A DNA stretch of 10,000 nucleotides from Actinidia chinensis (lineage: Eukaryota > Streptophyta > Magnoliopsida > Ericales > Actinidiaceae), in assembly GCA_009663005.1 (NCBI GenBank), contig CM018912.1:7794594-7804593 (forward strand). The letters are read 5' to 3'. Of the stretch, positions 1-7,286 are shown in pieces (position 1 is the first letter of the stretch; each line of letters begins with the position of its first letter). Position numbers and translations under genes: made by a program. Below the pieces are notes generated by a model. The model was not told the DNA's origin, did no database searches, and saw nothing but the letters and a program-made list of their open reading frames with translations.

Positions 1-115
1 AAATTTTAATTCCAATAGTATCCTATACATATTCGATGCTTGGTGTCAGACCCAAACAAGTGTACAAACTTTATAGCTAGCCACTTTTTTAAAATAAGAA
101 AAAAAGAAAATAGAC
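1..115. other. Left flank, no gene seen
   Basis: AT-rich sequence with A-rich runs around 91-110. I see no coding potential or recognised repeat. It appears to be the genomic flank into which the LINE-like insertion starting near 134 integrated; the A-rich stretch directly before the duplication suits L1 endonuclease target preference. Confidence 0.4.
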
Positions 116-133
116 ATGTAAGCTTGCATATTG
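116..133 (+). repeat. Left target-site duplication of LINE-like insertion
   Basis: The 18-mer ATGTAAGCTTGCATATTG matches ATGTTAGCTTGCACATTG at 6461-6478 with two mismatches. The right copy directly follows an A-rich tail (6451-6460), and the left copy directly precedes sequence that encodes a LINE reverse-transcriptase motif. This arrangement is what target-primed reverse transcription leaves. The duplication may extend leftwards through shared A-rich sequence (about 104-115). Confidence 0.6.
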
Positions 134-300
134 AGGGGGGAGTGCAGAAATCAGGCTGTTAAGTAAATTTGTGGATATTCTTCTAAGTTTTGCTATTGGT
201 GATGGAACAAGGATCTCTTTTGGAAAGATAAGTGGTTGGTTGATAATAGCGTGGAAGATAGTCTTCGGACGCTATTCAATCTAATCAGGGATAAATTCTA
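134..300 (+). pseudogene. Plant L1-type LINE RT C-terminal fragment (broken)
   Basis: Codons 195-221 read IGDGTRISF, and after a one-base slip the next frame reads WKDKWLVDNSVEDS and continues to about 295. An IGDG...SFWxDxW block is characteristic of plant L1-type (non-LTR) retrotransposon ORF2, between the reverse transcriptase and the C-terminal zinc-binding zf-RVT region. The frame is broken at one T-run (218-221). There is no upstream RT palm or endonuclease, so this is a 5'-truncated copy, as is usual for LINEs. The same-strand 3' tail at about 6333-6460 probably belongs to it, separated by later insertions. A different L1 copy cannot be excluded. Confidence 0.6.
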
Positions 301-640
301 AGGGCCGGCGGTTGGGAGCAACTACAATCTTAAAATTTGTAAAAAATCTTAATTTTATAATAGTATTAACTGCTAATATTACAAAATTATGTTAGTTCGT
401 CATCCCAATGTTAAAATTAAAAATGTATTTTATATGTAGATTACAAAATCTATATTTAAAATATATATGGGTCTCCTCAATATTCAAACCATACGTCATT
501 TCCTGAATCTAGTACTAAATAAATAAGAAGATAAAGTTAAGCAAGAGACTAAACTTTAGAAGTGAAAATGATGAATGGAATTTCCACTTCTCAAGAATCT
601 TATTTGCTTGGGATGAAGAGGAGGTTGAATGTATAGTTTA
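301..640. other. AT-rich stretch, unidentified, no gene
   Basis: This is AT-rich sequence beginning with a short GC block (AGGGCCGGCGG at 301-311). Stops are frequent in all frames. The GC block weakly mirrors the reverse complement of the junction at 766-772 plus 6333 (CAGGGCTAACGAG), so this segment and the repeat at 641-772 might be one hAT-like element inserted in the LINE. No matching 8-bp target duplication is visible, so that is only a suggestion. Confidence 0.3.
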
Positions 641-772
641 TTTGACTCGTTAAATCTCGCAAACAAGTTTGAGCTCGACTCAAGCCTAAGTCAGCTCGGC
701 TCATTAAATTTTCACTAAGCTCCTTAATAAACAAGTCCGAGCACACCAAAACTCAACTCAACTCGTTAGCCC
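641..772. repeat. Degenerate GCTCG/GACTCG-rich plant repeat
   Basis: Closely spaced variants of GAGCTCG, GACTCAAG, GCTCGGCTC, AAGTCCGAG and AACTCAACTCG occur across about 130 bp, ending in CTCGTTAGCCCTG once the copia insertion is removed. Such strings of imperfect GAGCTCG words ending near AGCCCT are common in plant non-autonomous DNA transposons. The class (hAT-like or other) is my inference. The copia element inserted at its very end. Confidence 0.4.
768..772 (+). repeat. Copia target-site duplication, left copy (AGCCC)
   Basis: AGCCC immediately precedes the TG of the 5' LTR and is repeated exactly at 6328-6332 after the terminal CA of the 3' LTR. Five base pairs is the normal duplication length for Ty1/copia integrase, so both LTR ends belong to a single insertion event. 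Confidence 0.9.
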
Positions 773-1177
773 TGTTGATTATTTGGCTCTTTCTAGAAGA
801 CCCACCCAAAAGTCTTCATTTGCTGCAAACCCAGCCAAGTCATTCTTTACTGCCACCATCAAAGTCCTCTTTGTTGCTGCCAAAGTCTCAAATAGCCAGC
901 CCTAGTCTTCTTCTCTGCCCCTTATGTCTTCTTTTGCTGATGAAAACTCTATTCTGCAGGCTTATAAAAGAGAGAGGAGGAGAGGCGATAAATGCCAGAG
1001 AAAAATTTGAGAGATCAGTGAGAAGTTTGAGAGAATTCCTCTCATATTGTATTTGTATTTGTTCTCTCCATTAAGTAAAATTTGCTGCCACCCGAGGGAC
1101 GTAGGTAACATTGCCGAACCTCGTAAATTGGTGTTTGCATTTTGGTGTGTGTGATCAGATTGTTTTCCGCAACAACA
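773..1177 (+). repeat. 5' LTR of copia element
   Basis: The 405-bp LTR begins TGTTGATT and ends CAACAACA, directly before the primer-binding site. It aligns along its whole length with 5914-6327. Shared blocks include the GACCCACCCAAA region, GTTGCTGCCAAAGTCTCAAA, TTATGTCTTCTTTTGCTG, the TATA region and TTTGCTGCCACCCGAGG. As the upstream LTR it would supply the promoter (TATAAAAG at 963-970) and the transcript start. Confidence 0.95.
963..970 (+). promoter_or_regulatory. TATA box in 5' LTR
   Basis: TATAAAAG is followed by a GA-rich stretch. The same motif occurs at the equivalent place in the 3' LTR (6115-6122), so it is the likely core promoter of the retrotransposon, with transcription expected to start some 25-35 bp downstream. 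Activity today is unknown. Confidence 0.7.
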
Positions 1178-1179
1178 AT

Positions 1180-1192
1180 TGGTATCAGAGCC
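1180..1192 (+). other. Primer-binding site (initiator Met-tRNA)
   Basis: TGGTATCAGAGCC starts two bases after the 5' LTR. It complements the 3' end of plant initiator methionine tRNA, the primer used by most plant copia elements for minus-strand cDNA synthesis. The site is intact although the coding regions are ruined. Confidence 0.92.
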
Positions 1193-1398
1193 AAAATCGG
1201 CGTTTCGGACCTCTGTAGAAGTGGTCGAAATTGATTTCTGATCGCACCATCTAGTGTTCGTCTCCTCGAGACGAAGCTCCAGCATCAAACCGCGTCAAAA
1301 TCGGACGTCGGGACGCATCCCCGCTCTGCCGAAAAATTGACCCCTGTTTTCTCGTCTCTCGCAGGAGCAAGTTCCAGGAAGACGACACTGTTCATCAG

Positions 1399-1660
1399 TA
1401 AATTACAGTTCAGTCCCTGATATTTCTGTTATTTACATTTTCGTCCTTAAAGTTTTAATAATTACAGTTGGTCCCGGTAATTTTTGTAAAAATTACATTT
1501 TGAGTGCCCCTGGAATTTGACAAATTAAAGTTTTTTAGTCCGTAATTTTGAAAATAGTTCATTCTGGTTCCCTGAAATTACTTAAAATTTCAGATTTGTC
1601 CCTAGGGTTTCTGATTTTGATAAAATTGGCCCTAGAAGCCTTTGTTTTTTCAGTTAAGCC
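1399..1660 (+). repeat. Degenerate tandem repeat in copia leader
   Basis: About seven or eight imperfect units of roughly 30-35 bp lie between the primer site and gag. They follow a loose pattern of TTACAGTTxxGTCCCTGAAATTT followed by a T/A-rich spacer. Clear units start near 1402 (ATTACAGTTCAGTCCCTGA), 1471 (ATTACAGTTGGTCCCGGTAA), 1492 (ATTACATTTTGAGTGCCCCT), 1528 and 1560. The leader has no long open frame. A polypyrimidine run ending in CAG (1676-1692) follows it and looks like a splice acceptor, but I have no matching donor to support an intron. Confidence 0.55.
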
Positions 1661-1770
1661 CTACTTAAAAGGGGGTTGTTTTTTTTTTTCAGGCATTCCG
1701 GACACACCTGTGTGTCAGAATTTGCATATTGATCCTATATATCAGTTTGGGGTGGAGTTAAGTTGTTTAG

Positions 1771-2660
1771 ATGGAAGAATGAAGACGAAAAATCACTAGC
1801 ACTTCCACGAGCACTTCCGGTTTTAGCTCTGGCATAGGCCTACAATGTCCAATGCCAGATTTGAATTGAAAAATTTGACGGGATAAATAACTTTGGCATG
1901 TGGCAATGCGAAGTTTGGAATGTCCTAATCAACAGGACTTGGATATTACTCTGTGGAGGGCGGAAGGGCCAGAGGACATGTCGAGAAAAGGATTGGCGAA
2001 ATTGAATCGCAAGCTTGCGGTACGACAGACGTATCTTGCAAAAGATCAGAAGTACTTTGTTATGAAAGAGACACAGCAAGGGAGTGTGGGACCAAACTGA
2101 AAACACAGAATGGACCAAGAGCTGAGAAGAGGCTCTTAATTGAAGAAGAAGGCTTTCCTGGTTCCAATTCAAGCAAGGTCCGCACATGCATGAAACAATT
2201 TGAATGCCTTTAATAAAATTTGGCCTTGATTTGCAAAATTTAGATGTAGAAATTGACGATGAAGATATAAAGCCTTTTAGTGTTAAAATTCCTTGCCTGA
2301 TAACGTATGAGCATTGATCTACTAGCTTTACTGTATGGTAAAATGAAATTAAGTCTTAACGTGTTTCAAAACTTTGATGAGACGACGAGGTGAGAAAGAA
2401 AGGATCAAGACGCTCACCGGGAATCAAGTTCAATGCATTGACAGCAAGGGGGTAGGACGAGTACCCGGAAAATCTGGAGGGGATGGAAGTCTCGACCAAA
2501 AATCAAGGGGAAAATCAGCCGAGAGACGCAGATTGCGAAAGGATGATGGGCCTATTGTCAATCAGAAGAGGCCACTGGAGAAAAGATTGCCCAAACGATA
2601 GTGTAAGTCAAAGAACCAATAGGCGATATCATACGCTCATGAGCAGTCGAGAACATGATG
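1771..2660 (+). pseudogene. Copia gag (nucleocapsid) remnant
   Basis: Gag would form the virus-like particle that packages element RNA. An ATG at 1771 lies in the expected place, but its frame stops after three codons. Recognisable copia Gag (UBN2/Retrotran_gag type) pieces are scattered over all three frames: QQDLDITL near 1930, PEDMS and AKLNR near 1970-2010, LAKDQKYFVMKET near 2034-2072, and IDDED near 2252. The C-terminal CCHC zinc knuckle survives as GHWRKDCP (2570-2593) with one upstream Cys codon (2556-2558) in another frame; the first Cys of the motif is lost. At least half a dozen frameshifts separate these pieces. Confidence 0.8.
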
Positions 2661-2712
2661 TGCACTGCAATTACTGTTCTTGTCCTAGCTAGCCTATTCG
2701 AAGAATGATTTA

Positions 2713-2960
2713 GATTCTGGTGTTCCTATCATATGTGTCCCCACAGGGACTGGTTCTCGATTTGAAGAGCTCGATGGAGTGGAGGTGTTTAATGGGAAAT
2801 GACAACGCCTTGCAAAAACGATGGGAATTGGACACAATAAGATTGAATGATGTTAGTGGGAACCGTCAGGTTCTACTGATGTCGCTATGTTACCAGATTT
2901 GAAAGAAAATCTCATTTCCTTGGGACTGAATTCAAAGGGGTACAAGGGATATTTGAAGGT
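2713..2960 (+). pseudogene. Copia aspartic protease domain remnant
   Basis: The catalytic Asp triplet DSG lies at 2713-2721. A few bases on, in another frame, comes YHMCPHRDWFS (2727-2759), which in copia proteases follows the active site and includes the conserved HxxP/HM segment. Further on, codons near 2880-2920 read DVAMLPDLKENLISLG-like sequence, matching the conserved 'VPxLxxNLISxG' end of the protease domain. Frameshifts between these blocks disable the domain. Confidence 0.75.
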
Positions 2961-3290
2961 GGGAGTACTGAAGGTGTTCTGGGCTCTTGTATTTTGAAGG
3001 GCACTCGCTAGAGGAAATCTCTACTTCTCCCTTCTTTCTTTGATTGGGGAGTTACTGTCATAGGGGAGGCTGCTGTCTCCAACGAGTTCTTTTTTTTTCT
3101 TTTTTTTTTGTTTTTTTTTAGGACAAATAAGACACTTCCAAATTATGGAATATTACAGATTGGGGCATTACTAGAGGAAAAAGGCTTTACACAACTGGTA
3201 CCGGTCAAGGAGTTACTGACAGGAGCAAGACTGGAAAAATTGAATTATGTGAGCATGTGTGCTTGGTAAGAGAGACCAAGGGTGAAGTGT
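2960..3290 (+). pseudogene. Copia pre-integrase (GAG_pre-integrs) remnant with T-rich interruption
   Basis: The region includes EGGSTEGVLG-like codons near 2955-2985, GEAAVSNEF near 3063-3090, then a T-rich tract (3087-3119). After it come KGFTQL near 3180-3198 and EHVC (about 3252-3263), the last being part of the HHCC zinc-binding motif that precedes copia integrases. The T-tract sits where relatives have a short serine/aspartate-rich linker before the HHCC histidines. Confidence 0.65.
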
Positions 3291-3299
3291 GGCACAAAC

Positions 3300-3990
3300 A
3301 ATTCACAGATTGAAGGCTTTGGATATGTTCCATTCCGATGTTTGGGGCCTTCTAAAATGCATCTTTGGGAGGTTCACGCTATTTTGGAACCTGCGTTGAT
3401 GATTTTTCCAGAAGAGTTTGGTATACACGATTTTGCGGCCAAGGATGAAGTCCTGACATCTTCGTGAAATGGACAGAAGATGATCGAAACACAACTGGTA
3501 GAAAGATCAAGAAGCTCAGATTCTGATATGGTTGGAGATACAGGTCAGATCCTTTCTTTGAGTTGTTCCAAAGAAGATTGTCAGACACCTTTACTCTTGG
3601 GGACACGCAACAGAATGGGAGTTGGGAAAGGATGAACCGCACCTAGTAGAAAAGTTCGGTGTATGATATGCAATGCATGGGGTTTGCGCAAAGCATTTGG
3701 GGCAGAAGCAATAAACTATGCCGCACCCACATCATCAACAGACTTCCTTCACGGCTATGAAGGAAAAAACTTCCTATGGGTCCGGTATGGTCAGGAAATG
3801 TGTTTCTGATTATGAAAGTCACACATATTGTGTCTGCATACTTTCTGTAAAGGACGAAGGTTGGATCCAGAGCCAAAAAAAGCTTCTTGTAGGCTTTAGA
3901 ACTGGGGGTGGGGTGGTTAAAAAGGTACAGACTATGGTGTTCCCGAAACGAAGAAGAAGATTGTTAACAGTCGGATGTTACATTCGATGA
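3300..3990 (+). pseudogene. Copia integrase core remnant
   Basis: Integrase inserts the cDNA through a D,D-35-E catalytic core. The first Asp is in HSDVWGPSK (3331-3357; Asp codon 3337-3339). The second is in RSD (3542-3550), but the following residues are altered from the usual NG. The Glu codon survives at 3626-3628 in the block ERMNRT (3626-3643), one base out of frame with the preceding GTxxxxGV block and followed at once by two stops. Downstream come KAFGAEAINYAA (near 3690-3722), VSDYES-like codons near 3802-3818 and ETKKKIVNS near 3944-3970, which match the C-terminal part of copia integrases. Confidence 0.8.
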
Positions 3991-4179
3991 GTTTGTGATG
4001 CTGAAAGAATTATGAGCAAGAGAATCTGAGTCCAACATCCACCCAGCAGGGGAGCTATGGGAGTCCTGTATGTCGACCCCAAAACTTTTCAGACATGTGA
4101 TATTCCTGATGGAGGAAATCTGAGTGATAATCGACACTACACCAGATCTAAAAGGAGGGCTCAATTCTTCACAACCGCA

Positions 4180-5060
4180 AGAACCATTCACGCAGTAGGC
4201 CACAACGAGTGATTCGTATAAACCTGCTCGATATACTGATACTGTGGCATATGCACTTCCAGTGATTGAGGGAGTCCCATTGTACTTACAAAGATGCCGT
4301 TGCAGGGCATGAAAAGCCAAAATGGAAGAGGGCTTATGATGGAAGAAATAGAACTGAAGCGCTTCACAAGAACAAACCTTGGGAGTTGGTGCTTGACTGC
4401 CAAACAAGGAAAAGAAAAGCGATCGGTTGCAAGTGGATATATGCAAAAAGGAAGCTCATCAGGGAGTCAGATTCAAAGACCGATTGGTGGCTAAGGCTAC
4501 GCACAGAAGGAAGGAATAGACACAATGAGGTATTTCTCCTGTTGTGAAGCATTCGTCTATTAGCATTTTGATAGCTTTGGTTGCTCAGTTTGATCTTGAG
4601 TTAGATCAACTCGATGTCCAAAAAAGCTTTCTACATGGAGATTTGGAAGAAGAGATTTAATTGCACAGCCGCTGGGTTCCAGGTGCCTGGAAAAGAAACA
4701 TTTGGCATGTCGGTTAAGAAGTCTCTATATGTTTGAAGAAGTCTCCAAGACAATGTATAAAAGGTTTGATTTGTTCATGGACGACGCATGGGTATACACG
4801 GAGTCAGTTTGACATGTGTCTATTTTCGCCAAAAACTCAAGATGGTTCCAGATTATTTGCTCTTAATGTGGATGACATGTTAATTGATCTAAGAGCAAGG
4901 TGGAGATTGACCGATGAAGCTTCAACTCAGTAAGTTCGGGAATTTGAGATGAAGGATCTTGGCGAAGCCAAGAAAATTTTAGGCCTGGAGATTAGAGAGA
5001 CAGATGAAAGGTACGGTTTGGTTGACTAAATCTCAATATCTGAAAAAGATTTACAAGATT
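4180..5060 (+). pseudogene. Copia reverse transcriptase (RVT_2) remnant
   Basis: Leading sequence near 4212-4270 reads RYTDTVAYALPVIE-like across two frames. GHEKPKWKRA (about 4308-4337) and HKNKPWELV (about 4365-4391) are typical of the copia RVT_2 start. LDQLDVQKSFLHGDLEEEI (4601-4657) carries the first catalytic Asp and is followed by a stop at 4658-4660. KKSPRQCIKG (near 4736) corresponds to the KQxPRxW fingers/palm segment. The catalytic loop normally reading YVDDM is NVDDM (4865-4879). FEMKDLGEAKKILGLEI (4943-4993) is intact. Numerous frameshifts inactivate it. Confidence 0.88.
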
Positions 5061-5179
5061 TAGAATTGATAGTTCACACTAAACCTGTTAGACACCGTTG
5101 GCCTCCCCCTTTATCACTAGATTGGTGCTTCTATGTCTCCTCGCAAAGATGATGAGCGAAAGAATGGCAAAATGTTCCT

Positions 5180-5835
5180 TATGCTAATGCTGTTGGTTCC
5201 TTGATCTATGCATGGTTTGCACAAGGCCAGATATTCACATGCTGTTAGTAGTGGTCAGCAGGTATATGCATGACCCAGGAAAGAGCATGGATGGCAGTGA
5301 AATGGATCGCGATATATCCAGGGTACTATTGATGTGGGTCTAAAGTACCAAAGAGAAGATAAGGTTGGTCATCTCTCAGTGGGTATGTTGTTCTGACTAT
5401 GCCGGGGATCTTGACAAGCGAAGACCCACCAATGGTTATGTGTTCACTATGGCTTGGTGGACCAGTATGTTGGCGATCGACTTTGCAATCTAAGTTGCTT
5501 TGTTCTTTACTACTAGGCAGAGTAAAGAGTCATTATGGCAGTATGAAACAAAAGCCTTCAAGGGAGAAGCTATCTGGCTTATGGTTTGATAATGATTTGG
5601 GAAATTGATCAGAAAAAGATGTGATGTCTACTGCGGACAGTCAAAGTGCAATTTGTTTGGCTAAGAACCAAGTTCATCTTCCGACACCAAACATATTGAT
5701 GTTAGGGTTCCTTTGATCGAGAGAAATTTGAAGAAGGAGAGTATGCTTGAGAAAATCAGCACTAAAGACAACTGCGATATGTTGACCAAGGTGTATTGGA
5801 ATCAAGTTTTAAACATTGTTTGGACTTGATCAATA
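5180..5835 (+). pseudogene. Copia RNase H and C-terminal remnant
   Basis: RNase H removes template RNA during cDNA synthesis. Recognisable blocks, some in different frames, are the RPDI...HAVS-like segment near 5225-5260, YMHDPGKEHGWQ-like codons near 5264-5300, SDYAGDLDKRRPTNGYVF (5392-5445) with catalytic-type Asp codons at 5395-5397 and 5407-5409, DSQSAI (5636-5653), TKHIDVR (5686-5706) and MLTKV (5779-5793). These correspond to the DxDxAG, DSQSA and HTKHIDV signatures of copia RNase H. Frameshifts and stops interrupt them. Confidence 0.85.
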
Positions 5836-5902
5836 GTTCTGAACGTATGGCGCCGAAACGGCGCATTGGGTGGCAGCATCACTCAGGTGGAGAAGTTTCG
5901 CC

Positions 5903-5913
5903 AAGGTGGAGAT
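5903..5913 (+). other. Polypurine tract
   Basis: AAGGTGGAGAT abuts the TG of the 3' LTR. A purine-rich tract in this position primes plus-strand DNA synthesis, and this form is usual in plant copia elements. One pyrimidine interrupts it, as is common. Confidence 0.85.
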
Positions 5914-6327
5914 TGTGATATTTTTTGACTCTCTTCAGAAGGGACCCACCCAAAGTCTTCCTTTGCCTGCAAACCCAGCCAACCAAGTCATTCTGTCACG
6001 GCCACCATCAAAGTCATCTTTTTGTTGCTGCCAAAGTCTCAAATAGCAGCCCCTAAGTTTCTTTCTCTTGCCACTTATGTCTTCTTTTGCTGCTTGAAAA
6101 CTCTATTTGCAGGCTATAAAAGAGAGAGAGAGAGGCTGATAAATGCTAGAGAAAATTTGAGAGACAGTGAGAGTTTGAGAGACTTCCTCTCATATTTGTA
6201 TTTGTATTTGTTTCTCTCCATATAAGTAATTTGCTGCCACCCGAGGACGTAGGGTACATTGCCGACACCTCGTTTTAATTGTTGTGTTGAATTTGGTGTG
6301 TGTGAGCAGATTGTTTTCCGCACAACA
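5914..6327 (+). repeat. 3' LTR of copia element
   Basis: The 414-bp LTR starts TGTGATAT and ends CGCACAACA. It is colinear with the 5' LTR, with many scattered one-base differences and a 4-bp extra block (AACC near 5973). It holds TATAAAAG at 6115-6122 and should also contain the element's polyadenylation region. Because it points towards the 3' side of the host gene, read-out transcription could in principle run antisense to that gene; this is inference only. Confidence 0.95.
6115..6122 (+). promoter_or_regulatory. TATA box in 3' LTR
   Basis: TATAAAAG followed by a (GA)n run sits at the same place as in the 5' LTR. If active it would drive transcription rightwards out of the element, towards the 3' end of the minus-strand host gene. 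Confidence 0.55.
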
Positions 6328-6332
6328 AGCCC
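6328..6332 (+). repeat. Copia target-site duplication, right copy (AGCCC)
   Basis: This is an exact partner of 768-772, directly after the terminal CA of the 3' LTR. Confidence 0.9.
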
Positions 6333-6460
6333 TGCATATATGATTATCCATGAGAGGGATGTCAAGCCTAGTTGGAAGCTTTGTTTTACCTTTCATCCCA
6401 ATTTGTTTTATAATCATTCCTACTATTAATAAAATTTCTTGTTGCCGATAAAAAAGAAAA
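6333..6460 (+). mobile_element. LINE-like 3' tail with A-rich end
   Basis: The sequence passes through a T-rich stretch to TATTAATAAAATTTCTTGTTGCCGATAAAAAAG and an A-rich end at about 6450-6460. An AATAAA signal (about 6428-6433) followed shortly by a CCGATAAAAAA-type end is typical of plant L1 LINE 3' termini. It is on the same strand as the LINE RT fragment at 134-300 and is followed by the matching duplication at 6461-6478. I take the two as the ends of one insertion interrupted by later events. Confidence 0.5.
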
Positions 6461-6478
6461 ATGTTAGCTTGCACATTG
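6461..6478 (+). repeat. Right target-site duplication of LINE-like insertion
   Basis: ATGTTAGCTTGCACATTG matches 16 of 18 bases of 116-133. It directly follows the A-rich tail of the LINE-like 3' end. Confidence 0.6.
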
Positions 6479-6755
6479 CAATACACCCCTCACCATCCAT
6501 AATATAGCACCCACCCACCAAACAAAATAATGGTAGAGGATTCCATGAAAGGAAAAGTTAATGAGTTAACAGTTCAAATTTAATCTCTGCATAGTATCCA
6601 GTATCACAATAAATACCAATACCATTTATTATAAGCTGAGTCCACAAGATTTTGATATTTTACATAAAAAAAAGCAACAACTTTTACATGAATCACATAT
6701 TCAACACTAGAAACAACTTCACTCTTTTTTTTTCATTTTTTTTTCTGGACTGATG
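6479..6755. other. Intergenic stretch, no gene seen
   Basis: AT-rich DNA between the nested insertions and the presumed 3' end of the minus-strand gene. It includes a C/A-rich patch (about 6480-6520) and T-rich runs at 6725-6744, which read as A-rich on the minus strand just past the presumed transcript end. No coding frame or recognised repeat was found. Confidence 0.4.
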
Positions 6756-6782
6756 GAAATAAAAGCAATAAACCGCGAGGAA

Positions 6783-6788
6783 TTTATT
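6783..6788 (-). terminator. Candidate polyadenylation signal (AATAAA, distal)
   Basis: TTTATT on the plus strand reads AATAAA on the minus strand, in an AT-rich context. It would end a transcript in which the proposed 3'-UTR intron (6992-7255) has been removed. A second candidate lies at 7192-7197 inside that intron, so alternative ends are possible. Confidence 0.4.
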
Positions 6789-6991
6789 TTTTCTCCAAAA
6801 ATTCATCTCCCGTGTCTCGATACACATTCAACTAATGTACGGCTGAGAGTACATCGAAACCGAAGAAAAACTTTTGGAGACAGAAAATTCCGTGCTTCCT
6901 AAACAACATTATTAGGAGAATCCACATACATACTGATTAAATCACCGCCACTAGGTTCAAGGTCATATCAAAACTTCAACCCCTCCAATAC

Positions 6992-7255
6992 CTGGAACAT
7001 AGAAGCAACATGAATAAGCTCTGTGTTTGGGATAGCTCATGAGAGGAGTCTTAAAAATGTAAAAGTTTTGATCAAATTTAGAAAAATACACTAAAAACAA
7101 GGAAATTCCAATTTTCCGTCACTATTTTTTGTTCGTCGTGGATTTTTTCTATAAGAGACCGGATTTTTTATATTTTTGGAAACTATAAAACTTTATTCAA
7201 CAGTAACAAATTTCTAAAAACAAAAGAACTAAAAATTAAAAACAGCTAAATTTAC
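6992..7255 (-). other. Candidate 3'-UTR intron of the LFS-like gene
   Basis: Reading the minus strand, about 30 bases after the stop codon is TTTAAAG|GTAAATTT, a good GT donor (intron from 7255). A matching acceptor, TTGCTTCTATGTTCCAG|GTATT, ends the intron at 6992. The 264-nt interval is clearly more AT-rich than the flanking sequence, as plant introns are, and its size is typical. It lies wholly after the stop codon. The case rests on sequence pattern only. Confidence 0.4.
7192..7197 (-). terminator. Candidate polyadenylation signal (AATAAA, proximal)
   Basis: TTTATT on the plus strand gives AATAAA on the minus strand, about 90 bp after the stop codon of the LFS-like gene. Use of this site would give a short, unspliced 3' UTR. 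It competes with the spliced model ending near 6783. Confidence 0.3.
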
Positions 7256-7286
7256 CTTTAAATTATGAATCTTAAATAGGGCCCAG

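Larger units (their letters stand above)
2713..5835 (+). pseudogene. Copia pol polyprotein remnant (PR-IN-RT-RNase H)
   Basis: In intact relatives one frame encodes protease, integrase, reverse transcriptase and RNase H, which are cleaved from a polyprotein. Here the same order can be followed by eye, but the reading frame changes every few dozen codons and in-frame stops are common. The first anchor is DSG (2713-2721) and the last is MLTKV (5779-5793), close to the usual copia C-terminus, so little has been deleted overall. Most breaks are one- or two-base gains or losses rather than large deletions. It cannot give a functional polyprotein as written. Confidence 0.9.
773..6327 (+). mobile_element. 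Complete but inactive Ty1/copia LTR retrotransposon (Tork/Tnt1-like)
   Basis: This is a 5,555-bp element with two similar LTRs, TG...CA termini, a 5-bp target duplication, a Met-tRNA primer site, a polypurine tract and an internal region of 4,736 bp. Domain remnants run gag, zinc knuckle, protease, integrase, reverse transcriptase, RNase H. Integrase before RT defines Ty1/copia (Pseudoviridae) and rules out Ty3/gypsy. Legible blocks such as HSDVWGPSK, LHGDLEEEI, VDDMLI and TKHIDVR, together with the primer-site type, fit the Tork/Tnt1 lineage. All reading frames are interrupted many times, so it cannot encode its own proteins. The two LTRs differ by many substitutions and one-base indels (roughly 80-85% identity by eye), so it is either an old insertion or a poorly corrected sequence. 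No env-like frame is visible. Confidence 0.95.

Noticed and set aside
962..1288. A 108-codon minus-strand frame across the end of the 5' LTR
   Set aside because: It crosses the LTR boundary and primer-binding site, and a similar shadow occurs in the 3' LTR (6114-6365). It is antisense LTR sequence, not a gene.
3964..4446. A 160-codon open frame on the minus strand, one of the longest in the window
   Set aside because: It lies antisense to recognisable copia integrase/RT remnants, has no family-like motifs, and is a chance opening in the complement of pol.
5850..5864. Small hairpin GCGCC-GAAAC-GGCGC near the end of pol
   Set aside because: A 5-bp stem can arise by chance and there is no T-run or other sign of a role.
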